A DNA stretch of 46,958 nt from contig DATJGF010000169.1 in the NCBI GenBank assembly GCA_035495315.1, forward strand, positions 1 through 46,958. Direction: 5' to 3'. The notes under the pieces were generated by a model. That model was not told the origin of the DNA, did not search any database, and saw nothing but the letters and a program-made list of their open reading frames with translations. Numbering within the stretch: the first letter of the stretch is position 1; each line of letters starts with the position of its first letter. This stretch comes from DATJGF01 sp035495315. Its GTDB lineage: Bacteria > Verrucomicrobiota > Verrucomicrobiia > Limisphaerales > UBA8199. Position numbers and translations under genes: made by a program. Positions 13,974 through 21,176 of this stretch are shown here, one piece after another.

Positions 13974-15035
13974 TTACTTTGGGGAGGGTTGCCTTCCTGC
14001 TGGAACATTTGATTTCTTCAGCCAATCCTCGCGTAAAATCGCGAGCACCACGACATCCTCAAACACACCCCATTTCCTGACTCGCTGTCGAAGCCGACCT
14101 TCGACCGTCATCCCCACCTTCTGCAGCATTCGGCCTGACCCAGGGTTCCGCAACATGTGATGTGCGCAAATCCGGTTGAGCTGTAAATGTTCGAACCCGA
14201 ACCTGACCACCGCTGCGGCGGCTTCGGTGCCATAGCCTTTCCCCCAGAGACCCGCAGCGATCCAGATACCCAACTCGGCGACGCTGTGCACCGGGTTAAT
14301 TTCCCGCAATCCTACGCCGCCCGCCAGGCTGCCGTCGGTCGTCACCGCGTAGGCTACTTCCGTCCCTTTGGCAGCCGCCTCCGTCACACGGCCAATCCAA
14401 TCCAGAGCATCGGCTTCAGTATAGGGATGCGGAATCGCAATGGTCGTGTTGGCAATCTCGCGCATGCCTGCCAAGCGAGCCAGTTCCGGAGCGTCCGCGG
14501 GATTAAAGGGCCGCAAAACCAACCTTGGGGTCGATAGTGTTGGCACGGCCGGTGGTGCAGCCGCAAGAAGATCGCGCCAATCATTCAGCACCGCCTCGAC
14601 AAACTGGCCGACTTCGGGTTCCTCCGAAGCGCGTGGACCCGCAATGTGCAGCGTTTTGATGCTGTGTTCTTGCACAAATCGATGCAGACGCATAGCCGCA
14701 TCCTGGTCCCTCGCTCTTTGCGCGAGGACCAGGCACGGCTTGCGCTGTTTGCGGGCAAAATCAAGCGTCTTCTGAGAACCGCCTGACAGGACGGGTTTAA
14801 TACTCATGATGATCGTTGCGTCTGAGTCCCGTACGTTCCATTCCGTCCGTTGAACATACTTCTCAGTGGGGGTTTCTTTCAGCGCATAACGCGCTGCAAT
14901 CGGTCCGTCCTCGGCTTTGCGACCCAGCGGACACCAACCGCCGTGGGTGACTCCATTCTTAATCGCCCAATCCAGCGCAGCGCGATCGACACCCGTTTGT
15001 CCGCCGGATATGATTGTGAATTCCTCGAACGGCAT
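13974..15035 (-). CDS. SLOG (putative molybdenum carrier)-GNAT acetyltransferase fusion
   Basis: 353 residues in one frame. Residues 1-155 match the 'putative molybdenum carrier' YpsA-like SLOG family: nucleotide-binding start ISGGQTGVDRAALDWAI, then WCPLGRKAEDGPI, RTEWNVRDSDATIIM and SGGSQKTLDFA. Residues 165-345 are a RimJ/RimL-like GNAT acetyltransferase: STPRLVLRPFNPADA, ELGIWIAAGLWGKGYGTEAA (acetyl-CoA pyrophosphate loop) and LNRICAHHMLRNPGSGRMLQKVGM. Both domains are usually separate proteins. Since SLOG proteins bind nucleotide-like ligands, the acetyltransferase may act on, or be controlled by, such a ligand; this is inference. ATG at 15035 directly begins the SLOG domain. The start shows no strong ribosome binding site. 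Confidence 0.8.
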   Translation of the reverse strand: MPFEEFTIISGGQTGVDRAALDWAIKNGVTHGGWCPLGRKAEDGPIAARYALKETPTEKYVQRTEWNVRDSDATIIMSIKPVLSGGSQKTLDFARKQRKPCLVLAQRARDQDAAMRLHRFVQEHSIKTLHIAGPRASEEPEVGQFVEAVLNDWRDLLAAAPPAVPTLSTPRLVLRPFNPADAPELARLAGMREIANTTIAIPHPYTEADALDWIGRVTEAAAKGTEVAYAVTTDGSLAGGVGLREINPVHSVAELGIWIAAGLWGKGYGTEAAAAVVRFGFEHLQLNRICAHHMLRNPGSGRMLQKVGMTVEGRLRQRVRKWGVFEDVVVLAILREDWLKKSNVPAGRQPSPK

Positions 15036-15155
15036 CCGGCCATCATAGTCGCCAATGTCAAACTTTCAATCCGCCATGTGACAGTCTGACAGTGGCGCAG
15101 ATTTGAGACAGAGAACGCAGGTCAGAGAGCCGACGTCAGAGAGAGCCTCGCGGTG

Positions 15156-15206
15156 CACACGTTTCACGTTTCACGTTTAACGCCTCACGGAACACGCAAC
15201 ACCCAT
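15156..15206. repeat. CACGTTTCACGTTT short repeat tract
   Basis: ACGTTTCACGTTTCACGTTT then CGCCTCACGGAACACGCAACA, of the same vocabulary as the tract at 269-384 but in inverse orientation (GTGAAACGTGAAA). It lies in the spacer between two divergent genes. The remaining sequence at 15036-15301 shows no gene. Confidence 0.65.
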
Positions 15207-15301
15207 CGCATTACTGATTCTGCGCCGCATCTTCTCTTCCGTATCAATACGGATTGCCGATTTGCCCTGTTTGCGTTACATGTTTTGGCCTTCTTAACCC
15301 T

Positions 15302-15484
15302 ATGAGCGTGAGTCATCACCACCACTCGACGGTTGATCTCATCAGCAAACGGCTCTTCCCGAATGTCGATCGGGCCCGGCGACGGACGCATATGCGCTTT
15401 CTGCTGCTTTCACTGCTGCTTGGCCTGGTCGTCTGTGGCATTTTGGGTTCGCTGCTTTGGCTCATGAACCGGGGTGCCTTCTGA
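15302..15484 (+). CDS. Small single-span membrane protein (hypothetical)
   Basis: 60 residues: a basic cytoplasmic start with a His cluster (MSVSHHHHSTVDLISKR, RARRRTHM) and one membrane helix (FLLLSLLLGLVVCGILGSLLWL). No family recognised and no ribosome binding site visible, so it may be a real small gene or chance. The next gene, a NUDIX hydrolase, starts 50 bases on. Confidence 0.45.
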   Translation: MSVSHHHHSTVDLISKRLFPNVDRARRRTHMRFLLLSLLLGLVVCGILGSLLWLMNRGAF

Positions 15485-15534
15485 CATTGAGCCTTGCGCT
15501 CTTGCGTGCGACTGTTTTAAAAGACAGTTGAAGC

Positions 15535-15996
15535 ATGAAAAAAGCCTATGGCGGCGTAGTTATTAACGCAGCCGGCCAGGTTCTCCTCCGAGAGCCGACG
15601 GATCATTACCACGGCTACGCCTGGACCTTTGCCAAAGGAAAAGCGTTTGACGGCGAGACCCCGCCGGAAACGGCGCTGCGTGAAGTCTTCGAAGAGACCG
15701 GCGTGCGGGCCAAAATCCTGCTGAAGCTGCCTGGCTCATTTGATGGAGGGCGCACGAGCAATGAGTACTTCCTGATGGCTCCGCTTGAAGAGACTGGAAG
15801 TTTTGATGGTGAAACCGCCGCGATCCGATGGGTGTCGCGAGAAGAGGCTGTCGAACTGATCCGACAAACACTCAAACCGAGGCGTCGCCGGCGTGACTTG
15901 CGCGTGTTAAAAGCTGCCTATGCATTAATGGATGGTTTGGAGCAGAACTCGCCTGGATGGTTGCGTGTAGCGCAAGTGTTCCCCCCGGTTACTTAG
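15535..15996 (+). CDS. NUDIX hydrolase
   Basis: A 153-residue protein with a complete NUDIX box, GKAFDGETPPETALREVFEE then TG (about residues 35-56), matching GX5EX7REUXEEXGU. The metal-binding glutamates are therefore all present. The family cleaves nucleoside diphosphates linked to another group. The short N-terminus (KKAYGGVVINAAGQVLL) and absence of extra domains leave the substrate open. ATG at 15535 starts right before the first strand. Downstream are repeat sequences, so the gene is probably transcribed alone or with the small membrane protein. Confidence 0.9.
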   Translation: MKKAYGGVVINAAGQVLLREPTDHYHGYAWTFAKGKAFDGETPPETALREVFEETGVRAKILLKLPGSFDGGRTSNEYFLMAPLEETGSFDGETAAIRWVSREEAVELIRQTLKPRRRRRDLRVLKAAYALMDGLEQNSPGWLRVAQVFPPVT

Positions 15997-16041
15997 AGGA
16001 ACACCCGCCCGACGGCGACTTGCCCAGCGGAGTTACTAGAA

Positions 16042-16131
16042 ACCATTTCATAAAAGGTGGGGCCCGCTCGCCGAGCGGGCCGAGCCCGGTTTTGCGCAGG
16101 AAAGCGGACGGCTCGGCGAGCCGTCCCTACC
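16042..16131. repeat. 90-bp double-hairpin repeat, copy 1
   Basis: GGCCCGCTCGCCGAGCGGGCC (hairpin, centred on GCTCG/CGAGC) followed by TTTGCGCAGGAAAGCGGACG and the hairpin GGACGGCTCGGCGAGCCGTCC, ending CCCTACC. An inverted copy lies at 16711-16797; the two flank the Cys-rich secreted protein gene. Confidence 0.8.
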
Positions 16132-16154
16132 GCGCCGGCGACTCTCGAGGAGTT

Positions 16155-16544
16155 TTACTGATTTCGAGTGCAGCAGGTCAGATTCTGGCCGAGAGCTGAA
16201 CCACAAGTGTGCAACGCGACATCTTGTTTGGCCTTACCTACGCCTGTGGTGGTGATGCGCGTGGAGCAACTTCCACATTGGTGCTCAGCGACGAGGGTCA
16301 ATGGCTTGTTGGCGCCGCGCGCGGTCAAATCCCGTTTCATGGTGTAGGTGTCGATGCACTTGGCGCACTTCATCGGTGCCGCGGCCATCGCGGTGCGTGG
16401 AGCATCCGGTTTCATCAGGAATCGTGCACCGCCTTTGCCGGTGGGAATATCACTGGCGTTCATCGTGATCATGCTTCCGGCGAACAGAATGAGCGTGCCG
16501 GTTAATCCAAGTGTGAGAGCTGTTTTGTTGATTGTGCGTTTCAT
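16155..16544 (-). CDS. Secreted Cys-rich protein (hypothetical)
   Basis: 129 residues with a signal peptide (KTALTLGLTGTLILFAGSMI, residues 7-26). The mature part has paired cysteines in knuckle spacing: MKCAKC, HQCGSCS and HTCGSALGQNLTCC. This would suit zinc or other soft-metal binding, or disulfide bonding outside the cytoplasm. No named family is recognised, and no function is claimed. Two ~90-bp inverted repeats flank it (16042-16131 and 16711-16797). It lies directly downstream of the metal-sensing sigma-factor module and on the same strand, so it could be a target of that regulator. Confidence 0.7.
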   Translation of the reverse strand: MKRTINKTALTLGLTGTLILFAGSMITMNASDIPTGKGGARFLMKPDAPRTAMAAAPMKCAKCIDTYTMKRDLTARGANKPLTLVAEHQCGSCSTRITTTGVGKAKQDVALHTCGSALGQNLTCCTRNQ

Positions 16545-16710
16545 TTTTTAATCTTTTGTTTTTGCGTGCTCGGCGCGACTTCGTGCCTTTCCCTTACTAC
16601 GTGGTACACTCACAAATCCCTTGGATATTCTTTGCTAAAAGTTCACCCTTTTTTGCCACTCCTTCTCGGCGGCTAGACTCATCTCGTAAACCCTGACGCA
16701 GGCTTCCTTT

Positions 16711-16797
16711 GGTAGGGACGTCTCGCCGAGCCGTCCGCTTTCCTGCACAAAAACGGCCTCGGCCCGCTCGGCGAGCCGGCCCTACCATTTATGAGAT
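16711..16797. repeat. 90-bp double-hairpin repeat, copy 2 (inverted)
   Basis: Reads GGTAGGGACGTCTCGCCGAG, CCGTCCGCTTTCCTGCACAA, then the CGGCCCGCTCGGCGAGC hairpin and CCCTACCATTTATGAGAT. Its reverse complement matches 16042-16131 over nearly its full length, including the CAT(C/T)TCATAAA(T/A)GGT edge. Confidence 0.8.
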
Positions 16798-16802
16798 GGA
16801 TT

Positions 16803-17381
16803 CTACTTCCCGTAAAACGAGGCCAGGCGTGCGCGCAGATCCTGCCGCGCGCGGTAGATCCTCATTTCGACCGCCTTCGGCGAACAGCCCAGGATCGCCC
16901 CAATTTCTGCGTGCGATTTTTCCTCGTATTCGGCCAGGACCAGCGGCAACCGGAGTTCTTCCGGGAGGGCTGCGACAGCTTCGCGGACGGCGTGCGCTAT
17001 CTCGGCTGATTCCATCGTCTCGGCAGGTCCTGGCTTATCGGCGGGGAGAACCTCATTGAAGTTATGTTCCTCGGCCTCGAGTGAGACCTGGGGATGCCTG
17101 GTGCGGCGGCGCTGCACATCGCGAGCCAGGTTCGTCGCGATCGTATACAGCCAGGTGGAGAATTTGTTGGCAGGACGGAATTTATGCCGGTTCTGATAGA
17201 CGCGCACAAACGCCTCCTCGGCAATGTCGGCGGCATCGGTATCGTTCTGTACGACCCGCAGCAGGTAATGGTAAAGTCGCGCTCCGTGGCGAGCGATCAG
17301 GTCATTGAGGGCGGCATCGTGTCCGGCTGCCAATCGCCCCATGTCACTTTGATCCTGGGCTTCGGCCTCAGTGGTCGTCAT
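16803..17381 (-). CDS. ECF RNA polymerase sigma factor
   Basis: 192 residues with sigma region 2 (HGARLYHYLLRVVQNDTDAADIAEEAFVRVY, ..FSTWLYTIATNLARDV) and region 4 (LPEELRLPLVLAEYEEKSHAEIGAIL, CSPKAVEMRIYRARQDLR). It should direct RNA polymerase to a small stress regulon. The gene is the last of three on the minus strand: a single-span membrane protein and a periplasmic metal-sensor-like protein come first, in the order CnrY-CnrX-CnrH. ATG at 17381 (MTTTEAEAQ) was chosen; an upstream TTG (17423) would add LAFCPLCGRP, which is unlike the family. Confidence 0.9.
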   Translation of the reverse strand: MTTTEAEAQDQSDMGRLAAGHDAALNDLIARHGARLYHYLLRVVQNDTDAADIAEEAFVRVYQNRHKFRPANKFSTWLYTIATNLARDVQRRRTRHPQVSLEAEEHNFNEVLPADKPGPAETMESAEIAHAVREAVAALPEELRLPLVLAEYEEKSHAEIGAILGCSPKAVEMRIYRARQDLRARLASFYGK

Positions 17382-17453
17382 GGGTCGACCGCACAGAGGA
17401 CAAAACGCGAGACCGCAGAGCAATGCCCGGTAATATTGCGGAAAGACAGGCGC

Positions 17454-17948
17454 TTAATGATGATGCATTTCTTCATGCCTGTTTTGGGATTGTTGCATTT
17501 GGCTGTGCGTGTCTGAGAGAATGGTCTGTCCCTGAACCCAAGCCAAGTAGCGTTTGCCCTGCTCAGGGGGCATGGTTTGGCTCACCTGGTAAAAATGATC
17601 GAGCATTTGCCGCTGGCATTCGGTGCGGAGTCGAGCTGATTCGGCCAGAGCCTGTTCGATTTCCGGGGTCATCTTGTTGCTCGCCGCCAGAAGAGCACGC
17701 AATTGGGCATTTTTTTCATCGATGTGGCGGCAGCGTTGAGCGCACCCAGCGAGGTAGCCCTCATGCATTTGTTTGATCCGTGCAAACTCGGCGTCGGTTA
17801 AGTGAAACTCCTCTTTGAGCCAGGACAACTCCGGTGTGCCGCTGCCTTCCAGACGATGACTTCTGGCCGTGCCCGCATAGTATGAACAAAAGTAGGCCGC
17901 ACACGCCAGGAACAGTCCTGCGAGCAGGATGACCCACGCTCGTTTCAT
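17454..17948 (-). CDS. CnrX/Spy-like periplasmic metal-sensor protein
   Basis: 164 residues: an N-terminal signal or anchor (WVILLAGLFLACAAYFCSYY) and a helical domain rich in His, Cys and Glu (WLKEEFHLTDAEFARIKQMH, GYLAGCAQRCRHIDEKNAQL, ECQRQMLDHFYQVSQTMP). It ends in HEEMHHH. The pattern fits the heavy-metal-resistance / CnrX-Spy group, where such helical proteins bind cobalt, nickel or other metals and hold the anti-sigma factor. In this operon it lies between the single-span protein and the sigma factor, the same order as CnrX. The metal cannot be told from sequence. Confidence 0.8.
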   Translation of the reverse strand: MKRAWVILLAGLFLACAAYFCSYYAGTARSHRLEGSGTPELSWLKEEFHLTDAEFARIKQMHEGYLAGCAQRCRHIDEKNAQLRALLAASNKMTPEIEQALAESARLRTECQRQMLDHFYQVSQTMPPEQGKRYLAWVQGQTILSDTHSQMQQSQNRHEEMHHH

Positions 17949-17975
17949 ACAGGGTTCATTCTTGAATTTGCCGGC

Positions 17976-18317
17976 TTAGTGTTCGAGCCGTTGATAAGGG
18001 TCCATCATCTGGACATAACGCGCGCCCAGCTCTTGACGCGCGTGCTCATTATCAATTCTCGATTGCCAGTAACCGGCCGCGAGGCCCGCCAATAAAAGGA
18101 CTGCGATATAACTGCTCGCGAGGGCCGGTCGTCTGAATCCTTCCAGGAATGTTTTTATGTAATGGGCCCACCCGCTTTCCGACGTCCGCACTTCTTCGCG
18201 TTCGATCCGCTGCCAAACACGATGCTCGAATCCGGGTGGCAACGGATCTTCGACTCGCCAGCGGTTCAATGTCCGACGCAGCGGTATGTCCGAATCGTTT
18301 GAGCTTTCCGATTTCAT
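17976..18317 (-). CDS. Single-span membrane protein, likely anti-sigma factor
   Basis: 113 residues: a cytoplasmic N-terminal part (residues 1-62; RWRVEDPLPPGFEHRVWQRI) and one membrane helix (ALASSYIAVLLLAGLAAGYW, 65-84) followed by a short outside tail (DNEHARQELGARYVQMMDPY). Position and topology fit a CnrY-like anti-sigma factor: first gene of a three-gene operon, 27 bases before a periplasmic metal sensor and then the ECF sigma factor. The sequence itself is not diagnostic. Confidence 0.65.
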   Translation of the reverse strand: MKSESSNDSDIPLRRTLNRWRVEDPLPPGFEHRVWQRIEREEVRTSESGWAHYIKTFLEGFRRPALASSYIAVLLLAGLAAGYWQSRIDNEHARQELGARYVQMMDPYQRLEH

Positions 18318-18344
18318 GCTACTAAGGTGACTTTACACCGGGAT

Positions 18345-18360
18345 ATGGCCTCTGGGCCAT
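18345..18360. promoter_or_regulatory. ATGGCC/GGCCAT palindrome before the sigma module
   Basis: A 6-bp inverted repeat with a TCTG loop, 28 bases upstream of the first gene of the sigma-factor operon. It could be an operator or hairpin in the leader. A promoter with TTGAAC at -35 can be drawn on the minus strand but has a weak -10. Confidence 0.35.
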
Positions 18361-18404
18361 TGTGTTCAAGACTTCGGTTCGAGTCATTCATCTTTAATAC
18401 GGCG

Positions 18405-18432
18405 AATTCGGGGAAATCCCTCGAATTTTTTT
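18405..18432. terminator. Hairpin with T-run, possible terminator
   Basis: AATTCGGGG-AAAT-CCCTCGAATT followed by TTTTT on the plus strand. It sits just past the end of the FAD oxidoreductase gene. The T-run is on the plus side only, whereas the oxidoreductase is on the minus strand, so its use as a terminator for that gene is doubtful. Confidence 0.3.
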
Positions 18433-18435
18433 GAA

Positions 18436-19893
18436 TTACCGCCGCTGGAACGACTTATCTCCTATCGTTTTGAGGTCCCGAAGGGCAGCCTCGGCTGCGT
18501 GGAAACCGCACATCCCATGTACCCCCCCGCCGGGCGGCGTGGAGGACGAACAGAGGTATAGGCCAGGCACCGGAGTGCGGTAAGGACACCGGCTGAAGAC
18601 GGGGCGGGCCAGCAATTGCCACAAATCGGCAGTGCCGCCATTGATATCGCCGCCTATAAGATTGGGATTGCCGCGCTCAAAGTCGGCGCAGTTGATGGTG
18701 TGACGTGCGAGAATTAATTCGCGAAAACCGGGCGCAAAACGCTCGATTTGAGCCTCGATCCTGGCCGTCATATCGACGGTGGAATTATTTGGCACATGGC
18801 AGTAGGCCCATGCGATTTGTTTGCCTGCTGGAGCGCGCGAATTGTCAAAGTGGCTCGGTTGTGCCAACAGGACGAAAGGCTTTTCTGGAATTTGTCCCGC
18901 GCAAACCTCGCGTTCCGCGGCTGAGACTTCGTCAAGCGTGCCGCCTAAGTGGACTGTGCCGGCAGATGAGCAAGCCTTCGCTTTCCATGGGATTGGGTCT
19001 GAGAGGGCGTAATCGATCTTAAAAACGCCCGGACCATAGCGATAGCGCTCGAGTCGGCGACGATACGATGCCGGCAGCCTGTCGCCGGCAATCCGCAACA
19101 ACTGCCGTGGCGTCACGTCCAGCAGAACCGCGCGGGCAAGCGGAAGCTGGCTGAGAGTCTCTACTCGCGAACCCAGCACGATTTCCCCACCGAGCGAGCG
19201 CAAATGGGCCGCCAAGGCATTTGCGATCTGCTGTGCGCCGCCGTGCGGCAGAGGCCAGCCTACCGCATGCCCCATCAACCCCAGCACCAGGCCAAAGGCG
19301 GCCGATGCAGGTTGCTCCAGGGAAAGAAATGAATGGGCGGCCAGACCGGCAAACAGGGCGCGGCTCGGTTCCTGATGAAAACGGCGCCTGGCCAGAGCAG
19401 CAGCGGAGCGAAGGGCTTGCAGGCCGAACCTGCCTAACAATAACGGGTGACTTGGCCAATGAATCAGGGGTTGTAGAAATTCTACCGCGAGCTTTTCCCA
19501 GTTTTCAAGCAAGGGGTTCATCAAATCGAGGTATGCCTGCTGATCGCGTCCCAAATCGGCTGCGGTCGCGGTTATCGATTTATGAAGCAGAGCGGCTTGA
19601 CCTGCTTCCAAGGGATGGGCCAGGGGCAACGGGGGCTGAATCCATTTCAACCCGTATTTCTCGAGAGGCAACTGTCGGAAGAAAGGCGAACCTAAAGCCA
19701 TGGGATGAATGGCCGAACACACATCATGGACAAACCCGGGCAGCGTCAATTCCGCAGAGCGCGTCCCGCCGCCGACAGTTTGACTCGCCTCCAGCACCAA
19801 CACCGACAACCGCTCCTGAGCCAGCCGAATCCCCGCTGCCAGGCCGTTCGGCCCGCTTCCCACCACTACGGCATCATAAGAGAGCTGGCTCAA
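18436..19893 (-). CDS. NAD(P)/FAD-dependent oxidoreductase (phytoene-desaturase-like)
   Basis: 485 residues. The dinucleotide-binding start AVVVGSGPNGLAAGIRLAQE (residues 8-27) and second glycine-rich patch VLEASQTVGGGTRSAEL define a CrtI/amine-oxidase-like FAD protein. Its C-terminal GLYLCSSSTPPGGGVHGMCG and GFHAAEAAL match the PYROXD2-like branch rather than true carotenoid desaturases. The substrate is unknown. The start is TTG at 19893, overlapping the stop of the preceding zinc-ribbon gene (TTGA); no ATG would give a normal N-terminus. The overlap implies translational coupling with the zinc-ribbon/SPFH genes. Confidence 0.85.
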   Translation of the reverse strand: MSQLSYDAVVVGSGPNGLAAGIRLAQERLSVLVLEASQTVGGGTRSAELTLPGFVHDVCSAIHPMALGSPFFRQLPLEKYGLKWIQPPLPLAHPLEAGQAALLHKSITATAADLGRDQQAYLDLMNPLLENWEKLAVEFLQPLIHWPSHPLLLGRFGLQALRSAAALARRRFHQEPSRALFAGLAAHSFLSLEQPASAAFGLVLGLMGHAVGWPLPHGGAQQIANALAAHLRSLGGEIVLGSRVETLSQLPLARAVLLDVTPRQLLRIAGDRLPASYRRRLERYRYGPGVFKIDYALSDPIPWKAKACSSAGTVHLGGTLDEVSAAEREVCAGQIPEKPFVLLAQPSHFDNSRAPAGKQIAWAYCHVPNNSTVDMTARIEAQIERFAPGFRELILARHTINCADFERGNPNLIGGDINGGTADLWQLLARPVFSRCPYRTPVPGLYLCSSSTPPGGGVHGMCGFHAAEAALRDLKTIGDKSFQRR

Positions 19894-20993
19894 TGATGGG
19901 TGAACAGGACAAACAGGAGGACTGCCGCCAGGATAGTCATCACCAGCAACGTTATCTTGATCCAGCTCTTCGGATATTTCCCCGCGATCGTGCCGGTATA
20001 ACCATTGATAACGACCTGGAAATTTCGCGTGCCGTAATTATAAGTCAGCAGCCACAGCGGGACGAGGATGTGCTTGAAGGTTTGACCCGAATAGTCCGTC
20101 GCCACCTGCAGATTACGGTGGGTGTCACCCGGCACGCGCGCGGCGCACATTTGTTCGATCTCTTCCTCCATTTCCTCCCGTGCGGCTTTGGCCGCGCTCA
20201 CCAGGTCGATTTGATAGCGTTCCACTACCCAACCGGACAGAAACCCAGGGTTATAAGGCGTCAATTCCCTGGTCGGAAACGGTTCGACCCGCCGCAGCAT
20301 CTGGGGTTGCACGCCGCGCGAGGCCGGCACCAGCTCGTCATCAAAAAAATGATCCAGCGAACCGCTGCTGGGCTGCCAGCGAATCTTCTGCACCTGACGC
20401 GTTTTGGTTTGGCCGTCAGAGTCTTGATAGGTCTCGGTCACATAATAGTAATATCCACTTTCCGCGGTCCAATCGGCGTGCACCCTCGCGTCGAACGTCC
20501 AGTACGGAATGTAGAGTCCTTTGACCAGGTCGGTGAGGGCCGCCCGTTTGAGCTTGTTCGGGGCAAACCAGCGGCTCGAGTACCAGCGGCGAATTGAATC
20601 GCGCACCTGGTTCTCGCTGACTTTCATCGGCAGAAGGCTTTCCGGGCTGAACGCCTCTTTGATTTCTTCGTACGGAACGAGCGCAGTCGATCCACAGAAA
20701 TCACAGCGCTGGCTGACGCGTCCTGGATCGAAAACTGAAATGGCCTGGCAGCTTTGGCACCGGACCGAGATCTTTTTTGCCTGCCAACCCCGCTGGCTGT
20801 CGGGTATGCCCCGCAACGCCGCAACGAGGTCATGCTCGACAATCACCTGTTCGCCGCTGGGCGCCAATTGTGCCTGGGCCGGAGAGACCGTGCCGCAAAA
20901 GGGACAAACCAGCGCCTGCTTCGCCGGGTTCCATTGCGCTTCACCGCCGCAGGACGGGCAGGAGAATTTTTTTTGAGCAACGGCTTCGCCCAT
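19890..20993 (-). CDS. Zinc-ribbon membrane protein
   Basis: 367 residues with two zinc ribbons: CPSCGG...CPFCG (residues 12-34) and CQSCQ...CDFCGS (79-101). A mixed domain follows with PYWTFDARVHADWTAESGYY and RWQPSSGSLDHFFDDELVPA. The end is anchored by one helix (ITLLVMTILAAVLLFVLF). This protein type is regularly paired with SPFH-domain proteins in bacteria, as here, and is thought to sit at the membrane; its molecular role is not established. ATG at 20993 starts with MGEAVAQKKFSCPSCG. It overlaps the following oxidoreductase gene by four bases. Confidence 0.8.
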   Translation of the reverse strand: MGEAVAQKKFSCPSCGGEAQWNPAKQALVCPFCGTVSPAQAQLAPSGEQVIVEHDLVAALRGIPDSQRGWQAKKISVRCQSCQAISVFDPGRVSQRCDFCGSTALVPYEEIKEAFSPESLLPMKVSENQVRDSIRRWYSSRWFAPNKLKRAALTDLVKGLYIPYWTFDARVHADWTAESGYYYYVTETYQDSDGQTKTRQVQKIRWQPSSGSLDHFFDDELVPASRGVQPQMLRRVEPFPTRELTPYNPGFLSGWVVERYQIDLVSAAKAAREEMEEEIEQMCAARVPGDTHRNLQVATDYSGQTFKHILVPLWLLTYNYGTRNFQVVINGYTGTIAGKYPKSWIKITLLVMTILAAVLLFVLFTHH

Positions 20994-21176
20994 AATTTAC
21001 CGAAGGGCGAACTTTGTGAGGCCGGATTTCCTATGATCTGGAAGGCTGAGTTGGAGCAGGCCCAATTCTCTGAGCACGCTTTCCCTTGGCCCAGCTTGAG
21101 CAGCGTGGGCCTTGTGGAACTCGGCCTTCCGAATGTGGTGTGGAAGTGTCACCGCAAGCGCTCTTCGAACTAATGA

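Noticed and set aside
18405..18432. Intrinsic terminator for the FAD oxidoreductase
   Set aside because: The T-run lies on the plus strand, whereas the gene is on the minus strand; kept only as a low-confidence feature.
19221..20597. 458-codon plus-strand frame across the oxidoreductase and zinc-ribbon genes
   Set aside because: It spans two unrelated genes on the opposite strand and shows no family motif.
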